Positions 1 to 5,084 of a stretch of 5,084 bases of DNA are shown here, piece after piece; position 1 is the stretch's first letter, and each line of letters starts with the position of its first letter. Source of the stretch: Nitriliruptoraceae bacterium (lineage in GTDB: Bacteria; Actinomycetota; Nitriliruptoria; Nitriliruptorales; Nitriliruptoraceae); contig SKJO01000139.1 in the NCBI GenBank assembly GCA_007121975.1, positions 1 to 5,084 of the forward strand. Reading direction: 5' to 3'. Made by a program: the position numbers and the translations under genes. Below the pieces are notes generated by a model, which worked only from the letters and a program-made list of their open reading frames with translations, was not told where the DNA came from and did no database searches.

Positions 1-1929
1 CGGGTCGCCGGGCACCCGTCCCACGGTGAGGGCAACCCCACCGTCGACCACGAGCCCGAGGAACGCGAGCGCGGCAGCTCGCTGTCGCTGGCCGCCGTCA
101 CCTTCGAGTTCGAGGGCCACAAGTTCAACGTGCTCGACGCGCCCGGCGGCGCCGAGGTGCTCGGCGACGCCTACCCGGCGCTGCTCGCCACGGACCTCGC
201 CCTGTTCGTGATCGACGCCGCGGTCGGGGTGCAGCCCCAGCACGAGGAGCTGTGGCGGGTCTGCGAGCAGCGGCGCATCCCGCGGCTGGTGTTCCTCAAC
301 AAGCTCGATCTCGAGCGCGCCCGCTACCAGGACGTGCTCGACGACCTGCGGGAGCGCTACGGCACGCCGCTGGCCCCGGCCACCATCCCGCTGCAGCTGC
401 AGCCCCACTTCAACGGGCTGATCGACGTGCTGCACAACGAGGCCATCGAGATCCACGAGGACGGCACCCGCGAGCGCTACCCGGTGCCCGACAACCGCAA
501 GGTGGCCACCGACCGCAACCGCGAGCGGCTGATCGAGGCGATCGTCGAGAACGACGACGAGCTGCTCATGCGCTACCTCGACGGCGACACCCCCGCGCTC
601 GAGGAGCTGATCCCGATCTACGCGCACGGCATCGCCGAGTGCGGCTTCTTCCCGGTGCTGGTCGGCGCGGCCGAGCAGTGCATCGGCGTGCGCCTGCTGC
701 TGCAGTTCATCATCGAGGAGTGCCCCTCGCCCGCCGAGGCGCCCCACGAACTGCCGCACGACGGACCGACCGTCGCCTACGTCGCCAAGACCTTCTCCGA
801 CCAGTACGTCGGGCGCATCAACCTGCTGCGGGTGCTGTCGGGCGCGATCAGGCCCGGCGACACGCTGACCGTGCAGCGCACCGGCGACAGCCAGCGCCTG
901 CAGCAGGTCTTCGCCCTGCGCGGGCGCGAGCAGCTGCCCTCCGACGGCGCGAACGCCGGCGACCTGATCGCCGTGGCCAAGCTCGACGACGTCGCCACCG
1001 GCGACCTGCTCGTGGCCAACGGCGCCGAGGTCGACCTCGAGGTGCCCACCGCCCCCGAGGGCTTCCACCGCGTCGTGCTGCACCCGATGACCTCCGGTGA
1101 CGACGACAAGCTGTCCACCGCCCTGCAGCGCATCGTGCAGGAGGACCCGGCCATCGGGGTGTTCCTCGACCAGGAGCGTGGGCTTCGGGTGCTGTCGTTC
1201 GCCGGCCCGACCCACACGGATGTCACCGTGTCCCGGCTCAAGAGTCGCTTCGGCGTCAACGTCGAGGTGGAGCCGGCCCCGATCGACTACCGCGAGACGG
1301 TGCGGCGGCCCGCCGAGGGACTCGGCAAGCACGTCAAGCAGAGCGGCGGGCACGGGCAGTACGGGGTGGCCGCGATCGAGCTGCGGCCGCTGCCCCGCGG
1401 TGGCGACTTCGAGTTCGAGGACGCCATCGTCGGCGGGGTGATCCCCCACAACTACATCCCGTCGGTCGAGAAGGGCATCCGCGAGGCGATGCGCAAGGGT
1501 CCGCTGACCGGCAACACCGTGGTCGACGTGGCCGTCAAGCTCGTCGACGGCAAGCACCACTCGGTGGACTCCTCCGACGCGGCGTTCCAGATGGCCGGCA
1601 TCCTCGCCTTCCGTGACGCGGTGTCCAAGGCCCAGCCGGTGCTGCTCGAGCCGATCGCCGAGGTGCAGGTGTTCGTCCCCGACGACCTCACCGGCGCGAT
1701 CATGTCCGACCTGTCGAGCCGCCGGGGACGGATCCTGGGCACCAACGCCGCCGGGCCCGGACGCAGCCGCATCGACGCGCACGTGCCCGAGTCGGAGCTG
1801 ATCACCTTCGTCGCCGAGATCCGGGCCATCACCTCCGGGCGCGGCGAGGTGTCGATGCGCTACGACCACCACGACGAGGTCCCCGACCAGATCGCCAAGC
1901 GCCTGCTCGCGGCGCTCGAGAAGGACTGA
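1..1929 (+). CDS. fusA2: Elongation factor G-like protein, EF-G2 (FusA2) type, 5'-truncated by the window edge
   Basis: This is a translation GTPase of the EF-G family that would act on the ribosome. The reading frame is open from base 1 and gives 642 residues; families of this type run near 700, so the P-loop (G1) and true start lie upstream. In window codon numbering, switch I is around ERGSS (23-27), G3 is DAPGG (46-50) and G4 is NKLD (100-103). Domain II covers about 256-348, domain III 353-425, domain IV 427-546 (with KQSGGHGQYG and VDSSDAAFQMAG) and domain V 547-628 (with SSRRGRILGT). KQSGGHGQYG and the DSSD-AFQMAG block resemble mycobacterial FusA2 more than housekeeping EF-G, which usually has SGGRGQ. 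The domain IV tip histidine, in GKHHSVD, is kept. The G3 histidine of EF-G (DTPGH) is glycine, the switch I threonine position is serine, and the domain III GELH block reads GPTH. Family assignment is firm; true EF-G2 versus another EF-G paralogue is an inference. It ends in TGA, followed at once by a hairpin. Confidence 0.95.
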   Translation, partial: RVAGHPSHGEGNPTVDHEPEERERGSSLSLAAVTFEFEGHKFNVLDAPGGAEVLGDAYPALLATDLALFVIDAAVGVQPQHEELWRVCEQRRIPRLVFLNKLDLERARYQDVLDDLRERYGTPLAPATIPLQLQPHFNGLIDVLHNEAIEIHEDGTRERYPVPDNRKVATDRNRERLIEAIVENDDELLMRYLDGDTPALEELIPIYAHGIAECGFFPVLVGAAEQCIGVRLLLQFIIEECPSPAEAPHELPHDGPTVAYVAKTFSDQYVGRINLLRVLSGAIRPGDTLTVQRTGDSQRLQQVFALRGREQLPSDGANAGDLIAVAKLDDVATGDLLVANGAEVDLEVPTAPEGFHRVVLHPMTSGDDDKLSTALQRIVQEDPAIGVFLDQERGLRVLSFAGPTHTDVTVSRLKSRFGVNVEVEPAPIDYRETVRRPAEGLGKHVKQSGGHGQYGVAAIELRPLPRGGDFEFEDAIVGGVIPHNYIPSVEKGIREAMRKGPLTGNTVVDVAVKLVDGKHHSVDSSDAAFQMAGILAFRDAVSKAQPVLLEPIAEVQVFVPDDLTGAIMSDLSSRRGRILGTNAAGPGRSRIDAHVPESELITFVAEIRAITSGRGEVSMRYDHHDEVPDQIAKRLLAALEKD

Positions 1930-1949
1930 GGCCGGGTCCCACCCGGCCT
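1929..1949 (+). terminator. Perfect 9-bp hairpin at the EF-G2 stop codon, probable terminator
   Basis: AGGCCGGGT (1929-1937) and ACCCGGCCT (1941-1949) are exact reverse complements around a CCC loop. The left arm begins with the last base of the EF-G2 stop codon. No T-run follows, which is common for terminators in high-G+C actinobacteria. The structure is read directly; the terminator role is inferred from its position. Confidence 0.6.
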
Positions 1950-1981
1950 GCGGCGCGCGGGGAGAGCTGCCTGCGCGCCGC
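1950..1981 (+). terminator. Second, abutting 12-bp hairpin between EF-G2 and hom
   Basis: Bases 1950-1961 pair with 1970-1981 as 12 pairs with a single G-T wobble (1959 with 1972) and an 8-base loop (1962-1969). The left arm starts on the base after the first hairpin, and the right arm ends on the base before the TACGCT box. It may be the second half of a tandem terminator for the EF-G2 transcript. It also covers the spacer and -35 zone expected for the hom promoter, so an operator role is an alternative. There is no T-tract. Confidence 0.45.
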
Positions 1982-1988
1982 TACGCTC
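1980..1988 (+). promoter_or_regulatory. Candidate -10 region of the hom-thrC promoter (GCTACGCTC)
   Basis: TACGCT at 1982-1987 fits the actinobacterial TAnnnT -10 pattern and lies 35 bases before the hom start, leaving room for a leader of about 29 bases. The same nine bases, GCTACGCTC, occur at 4989-4997 at a similar distance from thrB. No convincing -35 hexamer is visible, as the expected place lies inside the second hairpin. The call rests on pattern, position and recurrence. Confidence 0.4.
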
Positions 1989-2010
1989 GCCGTGCCCGCA
2001 CCTGCGCACG

Positions 2011-2015
2011 AGGAG
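2011..2015 (+). promoter_or_regulatory. Ribosome binding site of hom (AGGAG)
   Basis: AGGAG ends 7 bases before the GTG at 2023. That GTG is the only ATG, GTG or TTG in this frame between the EF-G2 stop and the conserved N-terminal strand, so the two together fix the hom start. Confidence 0.8.
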
Positions 2016-2022
2016 CCCCACG

Positions 2023-3318
2023 GTGGACGACGTCATCCGGCTCGGCCTGCTCGGCTGCGGCACCGTGGGCGGTGGCGTGGTCACCATCCTCGAACGCGAG
2101 GCCGCCGACATCGCCGCCCGCACCGGCGCGCAGGTCCGCGTCACCCGCGTGGCGGTGCGCGACGCCGGTCGCGAGCGTGATCTGCCCCTGGGCGACGCGG
2201 TGATCGGCACCGACCCGTGGGCCGTGGTCGAAGCCGACGACGTCGACGTGGTCGTGGAGGTCATGGGCGGGCGCGATCCCGCCGGTGGGCTGATCCGCCG
2301 CGCGCTCGAGCTCGGCAAGCCGGTGGTGACCGCCAACAAGGAGCTCATCGCCCACGAGGGCCCCGAGCTGTACGCCGCCGCCCGCGCGGCCGGCGTCGAC
2401 CTCGCCTACGAGGCGGCGGTGGCGGGCGCGATCCCGATCATCAAGCCGCTCAAGGAGTCGTTGGCCGGTGACCGGGTCACGCGGGTGGTGGGCATCCTCA
2501 ACGGCACCACCAACTACATCCTCACGCGCATGAGCGAGGAGGGGGCGTCCTACCTCGACGTCCTGGCCGACGCGCAGGCGCTGGGCTACGCCGAGGCCGA
2601 CCCGACCGCCGACGTCGGCGGGCACGACGCGGCCGCCAAGTGCGCCATCATCGCCTCGCTGGCCTTCGACACCGTCGTGCACGCCGACGACGTGTACCGC
2701 GAGGGCATCGAGCAGGTCACCGCCACCGACATCCGCACCGCCGAGGCGCTGGGCTACGTCATCAAGCTGATCGGCATCGCCAGCGAGGTCGACGACCAGA
2801 TCGGCGTTCGGGTGCACCCCGCCTTCCTGCCCCGCACCCACCCGCTGGCCAGCGTGCGCGACGCGTTCAACGCCGTCTACGTCGAGGCGGCGGCGGCCGG
2901 TGAGCTGATGTTCTACGGCCGGGGTGCGGGGGCGCTGCCGACCGGCTCGGCGGTGGTCGGCGACGTCATCGACGTGGCCCGCAACCTGCTGCAGACCGCC
3001 CGGGGGGCGACCGAGACCGCCCACCGAGCCAAGCCGCTGCGTCCGATGCATGAGCTGCGCACCCAGTACTACGTGCTGCTCGACGTCGACGACCAGCCCG
3101 GCGTGCTCGCCGAGGTGGCGCGCACCTTCGGGGCGCACGAGGTGTCGATCGCGCAGGTGTGGCAGGAGGGCGCGGGTGACCACGCCCAGCTGGTGCTCAT
3201 CACCCACCGCTCGCGCGAGGGGGCGCTGCGCGAGACCACCGAGGCGCTGGCCACCGCCCCGGGGGTGCGGCGGGTCGCGAGCGTCCTGCGGGTCGAGTCG
3301 GAGGTGTTCGAGACGTGA
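2023..3318 (+). CDS. hom: Homoserine dehydrogenase with C-terminal ACT domain
   Basis: This cytosolic enzyme (EC 1.1.1.3) reduces aspartate 4-semialdehyde to homoserine with NAD(P)H, the branch point towards threonine, methionine and isoleucine. The 431 residues fit the usual length of ACT-bearing monofunctional enzymes. The N-terminal Rossmann fold shows GCGTVG at 11-16, and VTANK ends at Lys106. The family signature runs from ALGYAEADPTAD (186-197) to Lys206. By spacing, Glu191, Asp202 and Lys206 match the catalytic or substrate-binding Glu208, Asp219 and Lys223 of the yeast enzyme. ILNGTTNYI (158-166) is also typical. An ACT domain follows at about 349-426, including the DQPGVLAEVA turn (357-366); in this family it usually serves threonine feedback inhibition, which is inferred here. 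No aspartokinase domain is fused. The GTG start is set by AGGAG at 2011-2015. The TGA stop overlaps the thrC start by 4 bases, so the two genes are probably one operon. Confidence 0.97.
   Translation: MDDVIRLGLLGCGTVGGGVVTILEREAADIAARTGAQVRVTRVAVRDAGRERDLPLGDAVIGTDPWAVVEADDVDVVVEVMGGRDPAGGLIRRALELGKPVVTANKELIAHEGPELYAAARAAGVDLAYEAAVAGAIPIIKPLKESLAGDRVTRVVGILNGTTNYILTRMSEEGASYLDVLADAQALGYAEADPTADVGGHDAAAKCAIIASLAFDTVVHADDVYREGIEQVTATDIRTAEALGYVIKLIGIASEVDDQIGVRVHPAFLPRTHPLASVRDAFNAVYVEAAAAGELMFYGRGAGALPTGSAVVGDVIDVARNLLQTARGATETAHRAKPLRPMHELRTQYYVLLDVDDQPGVLAEVARTFGAHEVSIAQVWQEGAGDHAQLVLITHRSREGALRETTEALATAPGVRRVASVLRVESEVFET
3300..3304 (+). promoter_or_regulatory. Ribosome binding site of thrC inside the hom 3' end (GGAGG)
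   Basis: GGAGG lies 10 bases before the GTG at 3315. The alternative ATG at 3333 (residue 7) has no comparable purine-rich site at a proper distance, so the overlapping GTG is the better start. Confidence 0.6.
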
Positions 3319-4436
3319 GTGCCGCCGAGTCGATGCCGGCCCCGGCCGCCCCCGCCCGTACGGCCCCCACGGCCCCGGGTGGCCCCCACGTGTGGCGCGG
3401 GATCATCGAGGAGTACCGCGACCGGATGCCGGTCGACGCCGACACCCCGATCGTCACCCTGCGCGAGGGCGGCACGCCCCTGATCCACTCCGAGTACCTC
3501 TCGGAGCTGGTCGGCTGCCAGGTGCACCTGAAGTTCGACGGCGCCAACCCGACCGGGTCCTTCAAGGACCGCGGCATGACCATGGCGATCTCCAAGGCCA
3601 AGGAGGCCGGCGCGCAGGCGGTGATCTGCGCCTCGACCGGCAACACCTCGGCGGCGGCGGCCGCGTATGCCGCCAAGGCGGGGATGACCGCGGGGGTGAT
3701 CGTGCCCAAGGGCAAGATCGCGCTGGGCAAGCTCGCCCAGGCGCTGGTGCACGATGCCCGGGTGATCCAGATCGACGGCAACTTCGACCAGGCGCTGACC
3801 ATCTGTCGCCAGCTCGCCGAGCAGTACCCGGTGGAGCTGGTCAACTCGGTCAACCCCTACCGCATCGACGGCCAGCGCACCGGGGCGTGGGAGATCGTGG
3901 ATCAGCTCGGCCGCGCCCCCGACCTGCACGTCATGCCGGTGGGCAACGCCGGCAACATCACCGCCTACTGGCGCGGCTACCGCGAGTACGCCGCCGATGG
4001 GCTGACCGGCAACCTGCCGGTGATGCGCGGCTACCAGGCGGCCGGCGCCGCCCCGATCGTGCTCGGCCACCCGGTCGAGAAGCCCCAGACCATCGCCACC
4101 GCGATCCGGATCGGCAACCCGGCGTCGTGGGACCAGGCTGCGGCGGCCGCTGAGGAGTCGGGCGGGTCGATCCGGTCGGTCACCGACCGGCAGATCCTGG
4201 CCGCCTTCCGGCTCATCGCCCGGCACGGGGTGTTCGCCGAGATGGCCTCGGCCTCCTCGGTGGCCGGGCTGCTCGCGCTGCACGAGGACGGCGAGCTCGA
4301 ACCCGACCAGGTGGTGGTGTGCGTGCTCACCGGCCACGGGCTCAAGGACCCGGAGTGGGCGATCGCCGGGGCGGCCGAGCCGGTCACGATCCCCGCCGAC
4401 CTGCACGAGGCCGCCGCCGCGCTCGACCTGGCCTGA
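3315..4436 (+). CDS. thrC: Threonine synthase (PLP-dependent)
   Basis: This enzyme (EC 4.2.3.1) converts O-phospho-L-homoserine to threonine and phosphate in the last step of the pathway. It belongs to fold type II PLP enzymes. The 373 residues are close to the roughly 360 of the mycobacterial enzyme, with a similar order of blocks: EGGTPLI (51-57), NPTGSFKDRG with the PLP-binding Lys84, ASTGNTSAAAAAY (106-118), PKGKIALGKLAQA (131-143), NSVNP (177-181), the phosphate-binding PVGNAGN (208-214), ATAIRIGNPASW (261-272) and TGHGLKDP (339-346). Residues 8-23 form an Ala/Pro-rich, probably disordered tail before the conserved part starts near VWRGII (26-31). The GTG start lies in a GTGA overlap with the hom stop, which suggests translational coupling. 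One oddity is the usual EPAS block near the C-terminus, which reads EMAS (309-312), a Pro-to-Met change. The gene ends in TGA 34 bases before the stop of the convergent gene. Confidence 0.97.
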   Translation: MSAAESMPAPAAPARTAPTAPGGPHVWRGIIEEYRDRMPVDADTPIVTLREGGTPLIHSEYLSELVGCQVHLKFDGANPTGSFKDRGMTMAISKAKEAGAQAVICASTGNTSAAAAAYAAKAGMTAGVIVPKGKIALGKLAQALVHDARVIQIDGNFDQALTICRQLAEQYPVELVNSVNPYRIDGQRTGAWEIVDQLGRAPDLHVMPVGNAGNITAYWRGYREYAADGLTGNLPVMRGYQAAGAAPIVLGHPVEKPQTIATAIRIGNPASWDQAAAAAEESGGSIRSVTDRQILAAFRLIARHGVFAEMASASSVAGLLALHEDGELEPDQVVVCVLTGHGLKDPEWAIAGAAEPVTIPADLHEAAAALDLA

Positions 4437-4437
4437 G

Positions 4438-4460
4438 CCCGGGCGCGCTGCGCACGCGGG
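4438..4460. terminator. Imperfect hairpin in the thrC / antisense-gene convergent gap
   Basis: CCCG (4438-4441) can pair with CGGG (4457-4460), and inside them GCGC (4443-4446) with GCGC (4450-4453) around a GCT loop, with an uneven internal loop. It occupies most of the 34 bases between two converging stop codons, where a shared terminator would be expected. It has no T-tract on either strand and the pairing is interrupted, so the call is weak. Confidence 0.3.
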
Positions 4461-4470
4461 ACGTCGGCCG

Positions 4471-4857
4471 TTACGACTCGTCGAAGGCCTCGACCTGCAG
4501 CCACTCGTCGGGTTGGCACGCCTCGATCGCTTGCCGGTCGATCGTGGTCGCCCCGTGCCAGCGGTCGGGGTCGATGAGGTCGGTTGGATCGGCGACCCAG
4601 GTCGTGCGGGCCAGCGGTGGCCCCGCCAGGATGCGCGGGATCGCGGCACCGGCACGCACGGTGTAGCGCACCGGGTAGCCCCCGTTGTCGGCGAGGTGGA
4701 CCGCGTCGCCTGATCCGACGAGGTCCTGCAGCCAGTCCAGCCCGTCCACCCGGGCCTGCCAGACCGCCAGACGGACCCCCTTCGGGTCGTTGTTCGCCGC
4801 CGGGCGGTGTCGGCGGCGGGTCTGTCGCGACACGGAGACGTGCCATCCCATCACCAT
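4471..4857 (-). CDS. Unrecognised 128-residue Trp-rich protein, antisense gene between thrC and thrB
   Basis: I do not recognise a family. The reading frame runs from ATG at 4857 to TAA at 4473-4471. It is probably real for three reasons: a GAGGAG ribosome binding site lies 5 bases before the ATG, the composition is balanced and protein-like (the competing minus-strand frame is a run of Arg, Gly and Pro), and it fits neatly between the flanking genes. The protein has six tryptophans (5, 33, 42, 87, 100, 119), one cysteine (114), a basic stretch at 11-18 (RQTRRRHR), a middle with GLDWLQDL (39-46) and GGYPVRYTV (59-67), and an acidic C-terminus. No signal peptide or membrane segment is visible, so a small soluble cytosolic protein is likely. 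GTG at residue 2 or ATG at residue 3 could also be the start. It converges on thrC and diverges from thrB, so it is probably a separate unit, and its position alone does not tie it to threonine synthesis. Confidence 0.75.
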   Translation of the reverse strand: MVMGWHVSVSRQTRRRHRPAANNDPKGVRLAVWQARVDGLDWLQDLVGSGDAVHLADNGGYPVRYTVRAGAAIPRILAGPPLARTTWVADPTDLIDPDRWHGATTIDRQAIEACQPDEWLQVEAFDES

Positions 4858-4862
4858 GAGGG

Positions 4863-4868
4863 CTCCTC
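4863..4868 (-). promoter_or_regulatory. Ribosome binding site of the antisense gene (GAGGAG)
   Basis: On the minus strand, GAGGAG precedes ATG (4857) by 5 bases, GTG (4854) by 8 and ATG (4851) by 11. It supports expression of this gene but does not settle which of the three adjacent codons is used. Confidence 0.6.
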
Positions 4869-4988
4869 GGCTCCGCCCGGTACCGGCGTGCCGGCAAGCA
4901 TCGGGGGCGCGACGAGCGACGTCAACGGGTGTCGCACCCCACGCCAGGGACCACCTGCCGTGACGGGCCGGGCCGGCCGGGCATGAGG

Positions 4989-4997
4989 GCTACGCTC
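4989..4997 (+). promoter_or_regulatory. Candidate -10 region of the thrB promoter (GCTACGCTC)
   Basis: TACGCT at 4991-4996 fits TAnnnT and lies 31 bases before the thrB start. It repeats the nine bases found before hom. GCCCGC follows in both copies (5000-5005 here, 1994-1999 there) with slightly different spacing. No -35 hexamer stands out at 16-19 bases upstream; GTGACG at 4960-4965 is too far away. This would let thrB be transcribed separately from hom-thrC. Confidence 0.4.
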
Positions 4998-5014
4998 ACG
5001 CCCGCCCCCGAACC

Positions 5015-5018
5015 GGAG
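5015..5018 (+). promoter_or_regulatory. Ribosome binding site of thrB (GGAG)
   Basis: GGAG lies 9 bases before the GTG at 5028 and supports that codon as the thrB start. No other start codon is needed, because the conserved VPATSANLG block begins at residue 11. Confidence 0.6.
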
Positions 5019-5027
5019 CCAAGCGGC

Positions 5028-5084
5028 GTGCCCGACGTCCGACACCACCGCGTGCAGGTGCCGGCGACCAGCGCCAACCTCGGC
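5028..5084 (+). CDS. thrB: Homoserine kinase, first 19 codons, cut by the window end
   Basis: Only the N-terminus is present: GTG, then PDVRHHRVQ, then VPATSANLG at residues 11-19. VPATSANLG(PGFD) is the characteristic opening of homoserine kinase, a GHMP-family enzyme (EC 2.7.1.39) that uses ATP to make O-phosphohomoserine, the substrate of ThrC. The call rests on this block plus the nearby hom and thrC; some other GHMP kinases start in a similar way, but the context makes homoserine kinase much the best reading. The start is supported by GGAG at 5015-5018 and a TACGCT box at 4991-4996. It is separated from thrC by 591 bases that hold an antisense gene, so it is unlikely to be read from the hom promoter without passing through that gene. 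Confidence 0.88.
   Translation, partial: MPDVRHHRVQVPATSANLG

Noticed and set aside
1930..2022. Threonine leader peptide or attenuator before hom
   Set aside because: No short open frame rich in Thr or Ile codons is visible, and the two hairpins lie upstream of the likely transcription start, so they would not be in the hom leader.
1927..2025. EF-G2 and hom are in the same frame with no stop between them except the TGA at 1927-1929, suggesting readthrough or a fused protein
   Set aside because: The EF-G2 C-terminus ends where the family normally ends, hom has its own AGGAG and start, and a strong hairpin follows the stop. Lack of further stops over 93 bases is unremarkable at this G+C.
1981..3207. 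Long open frame of 408 codons antisense to hom
   Set aside because: It lies fully inside the well-supported hom gene and its translation is dominated by Gly, Arg, Val, Asp and His, as expected when high-G+C codons are read on the other strand.
3362..3390. Direct repeat GGCCCCCACG at 3362-3371 and 3381-3390
   Set aside because: It falls in the Ala/Pro-rich N-terminal tail of thrC, where low-complexity codons give short repeats by chance.
3069..4655. Minus-strand open frame of 528 codons across hom, thrC and the antisense gene
   Set aside because: It overlaps three better genes, has Arg/Gly/Pro-biased composition and no recognisable motif. It is open because stop codons are rare at this G+C.
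4031..4897. Minus-strand frame of 288 codons competing with the 128-residue gene
   Set aside because: Its translation is rich in Arg, Pro and Gly runs and runs deep into thrC, whereas the 4471-4857 frame has balanced composition, a good ribosome binding site and a stop that respects thrC.
4851..5048. Small minus-strand frame overlapping the thrB start
   Set aside because: It would overlap the thrB start region and the start of the antisense gene, and has no motif or clear ribosome binding site.

Overview
The window comes from a high-G+C bacterium, by eye around 70% G+C and with codons ending mostly in G or C. The likely phylum is Actinomycetota. Supporting this are an EF-G2 (FusA2-type) elongation factor, a threonine synthase that matches the mycobacterial type almost block for block, GTG starts on all three threonine genes, and TAnnnT-type promoter motifs. 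I cannot place it to genus. A deep-branching class is possible, but that is a guess.

Layout: (1) 1-1929 (+) is the 3' part of a translation GTPase of the EF-G2 family, whose P-loop lies before the window. (2) 1929-2022 is a short gap filled by two abutting perfect or near-perfect hairpins, then a TACGCT -10-like box and an AGGAG ribosome binding site. (3) 2023-3318 (+) is hom, homoserine dehydrogenase with a C-terminal ACT domain. (4) 3315-4436 (+) is thrC, threonine synthase, overlapping hom by 4 bases. (5) 4437-4470 is a 34-base convergent gap with an imperfect hairpin. (6) 4471-4857 (-) is a 128-residue, tryptophan-rich protein that I do not recognise, on the opposite strand. (7) 4858-5027 is a 170-base divergent gap with a second copy of the GCTACGCTC motif and a ribosome binding site. 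(8) 5028 to the end (+) is the first 19 codons of thrB, homoserine kinase, identified by its VPATSANLG start.

Together hom, thrB and thrC convert aspartate semialdehyde to threonine: Hom reduces it to homoserine, ThrB phosphorylates homoserine, and ThrC makes threonine from the phosphoester. hom and thrC look translationally coupled. thrB is separated from them by the antisense gene and seems to have its own promoter carrying the same motif as hom. The EF-G2 gene is probably a separate transcription unit ended by the tandem hairpins.

I see no mobile element, CRISPR array, RNA gene or evident new multi-gene system. The points most worth a look are the substituted GTPase residues in EF-G2, the unrecognised protein inside the thr cluster, and the intergenic hairpin and promoter structures.
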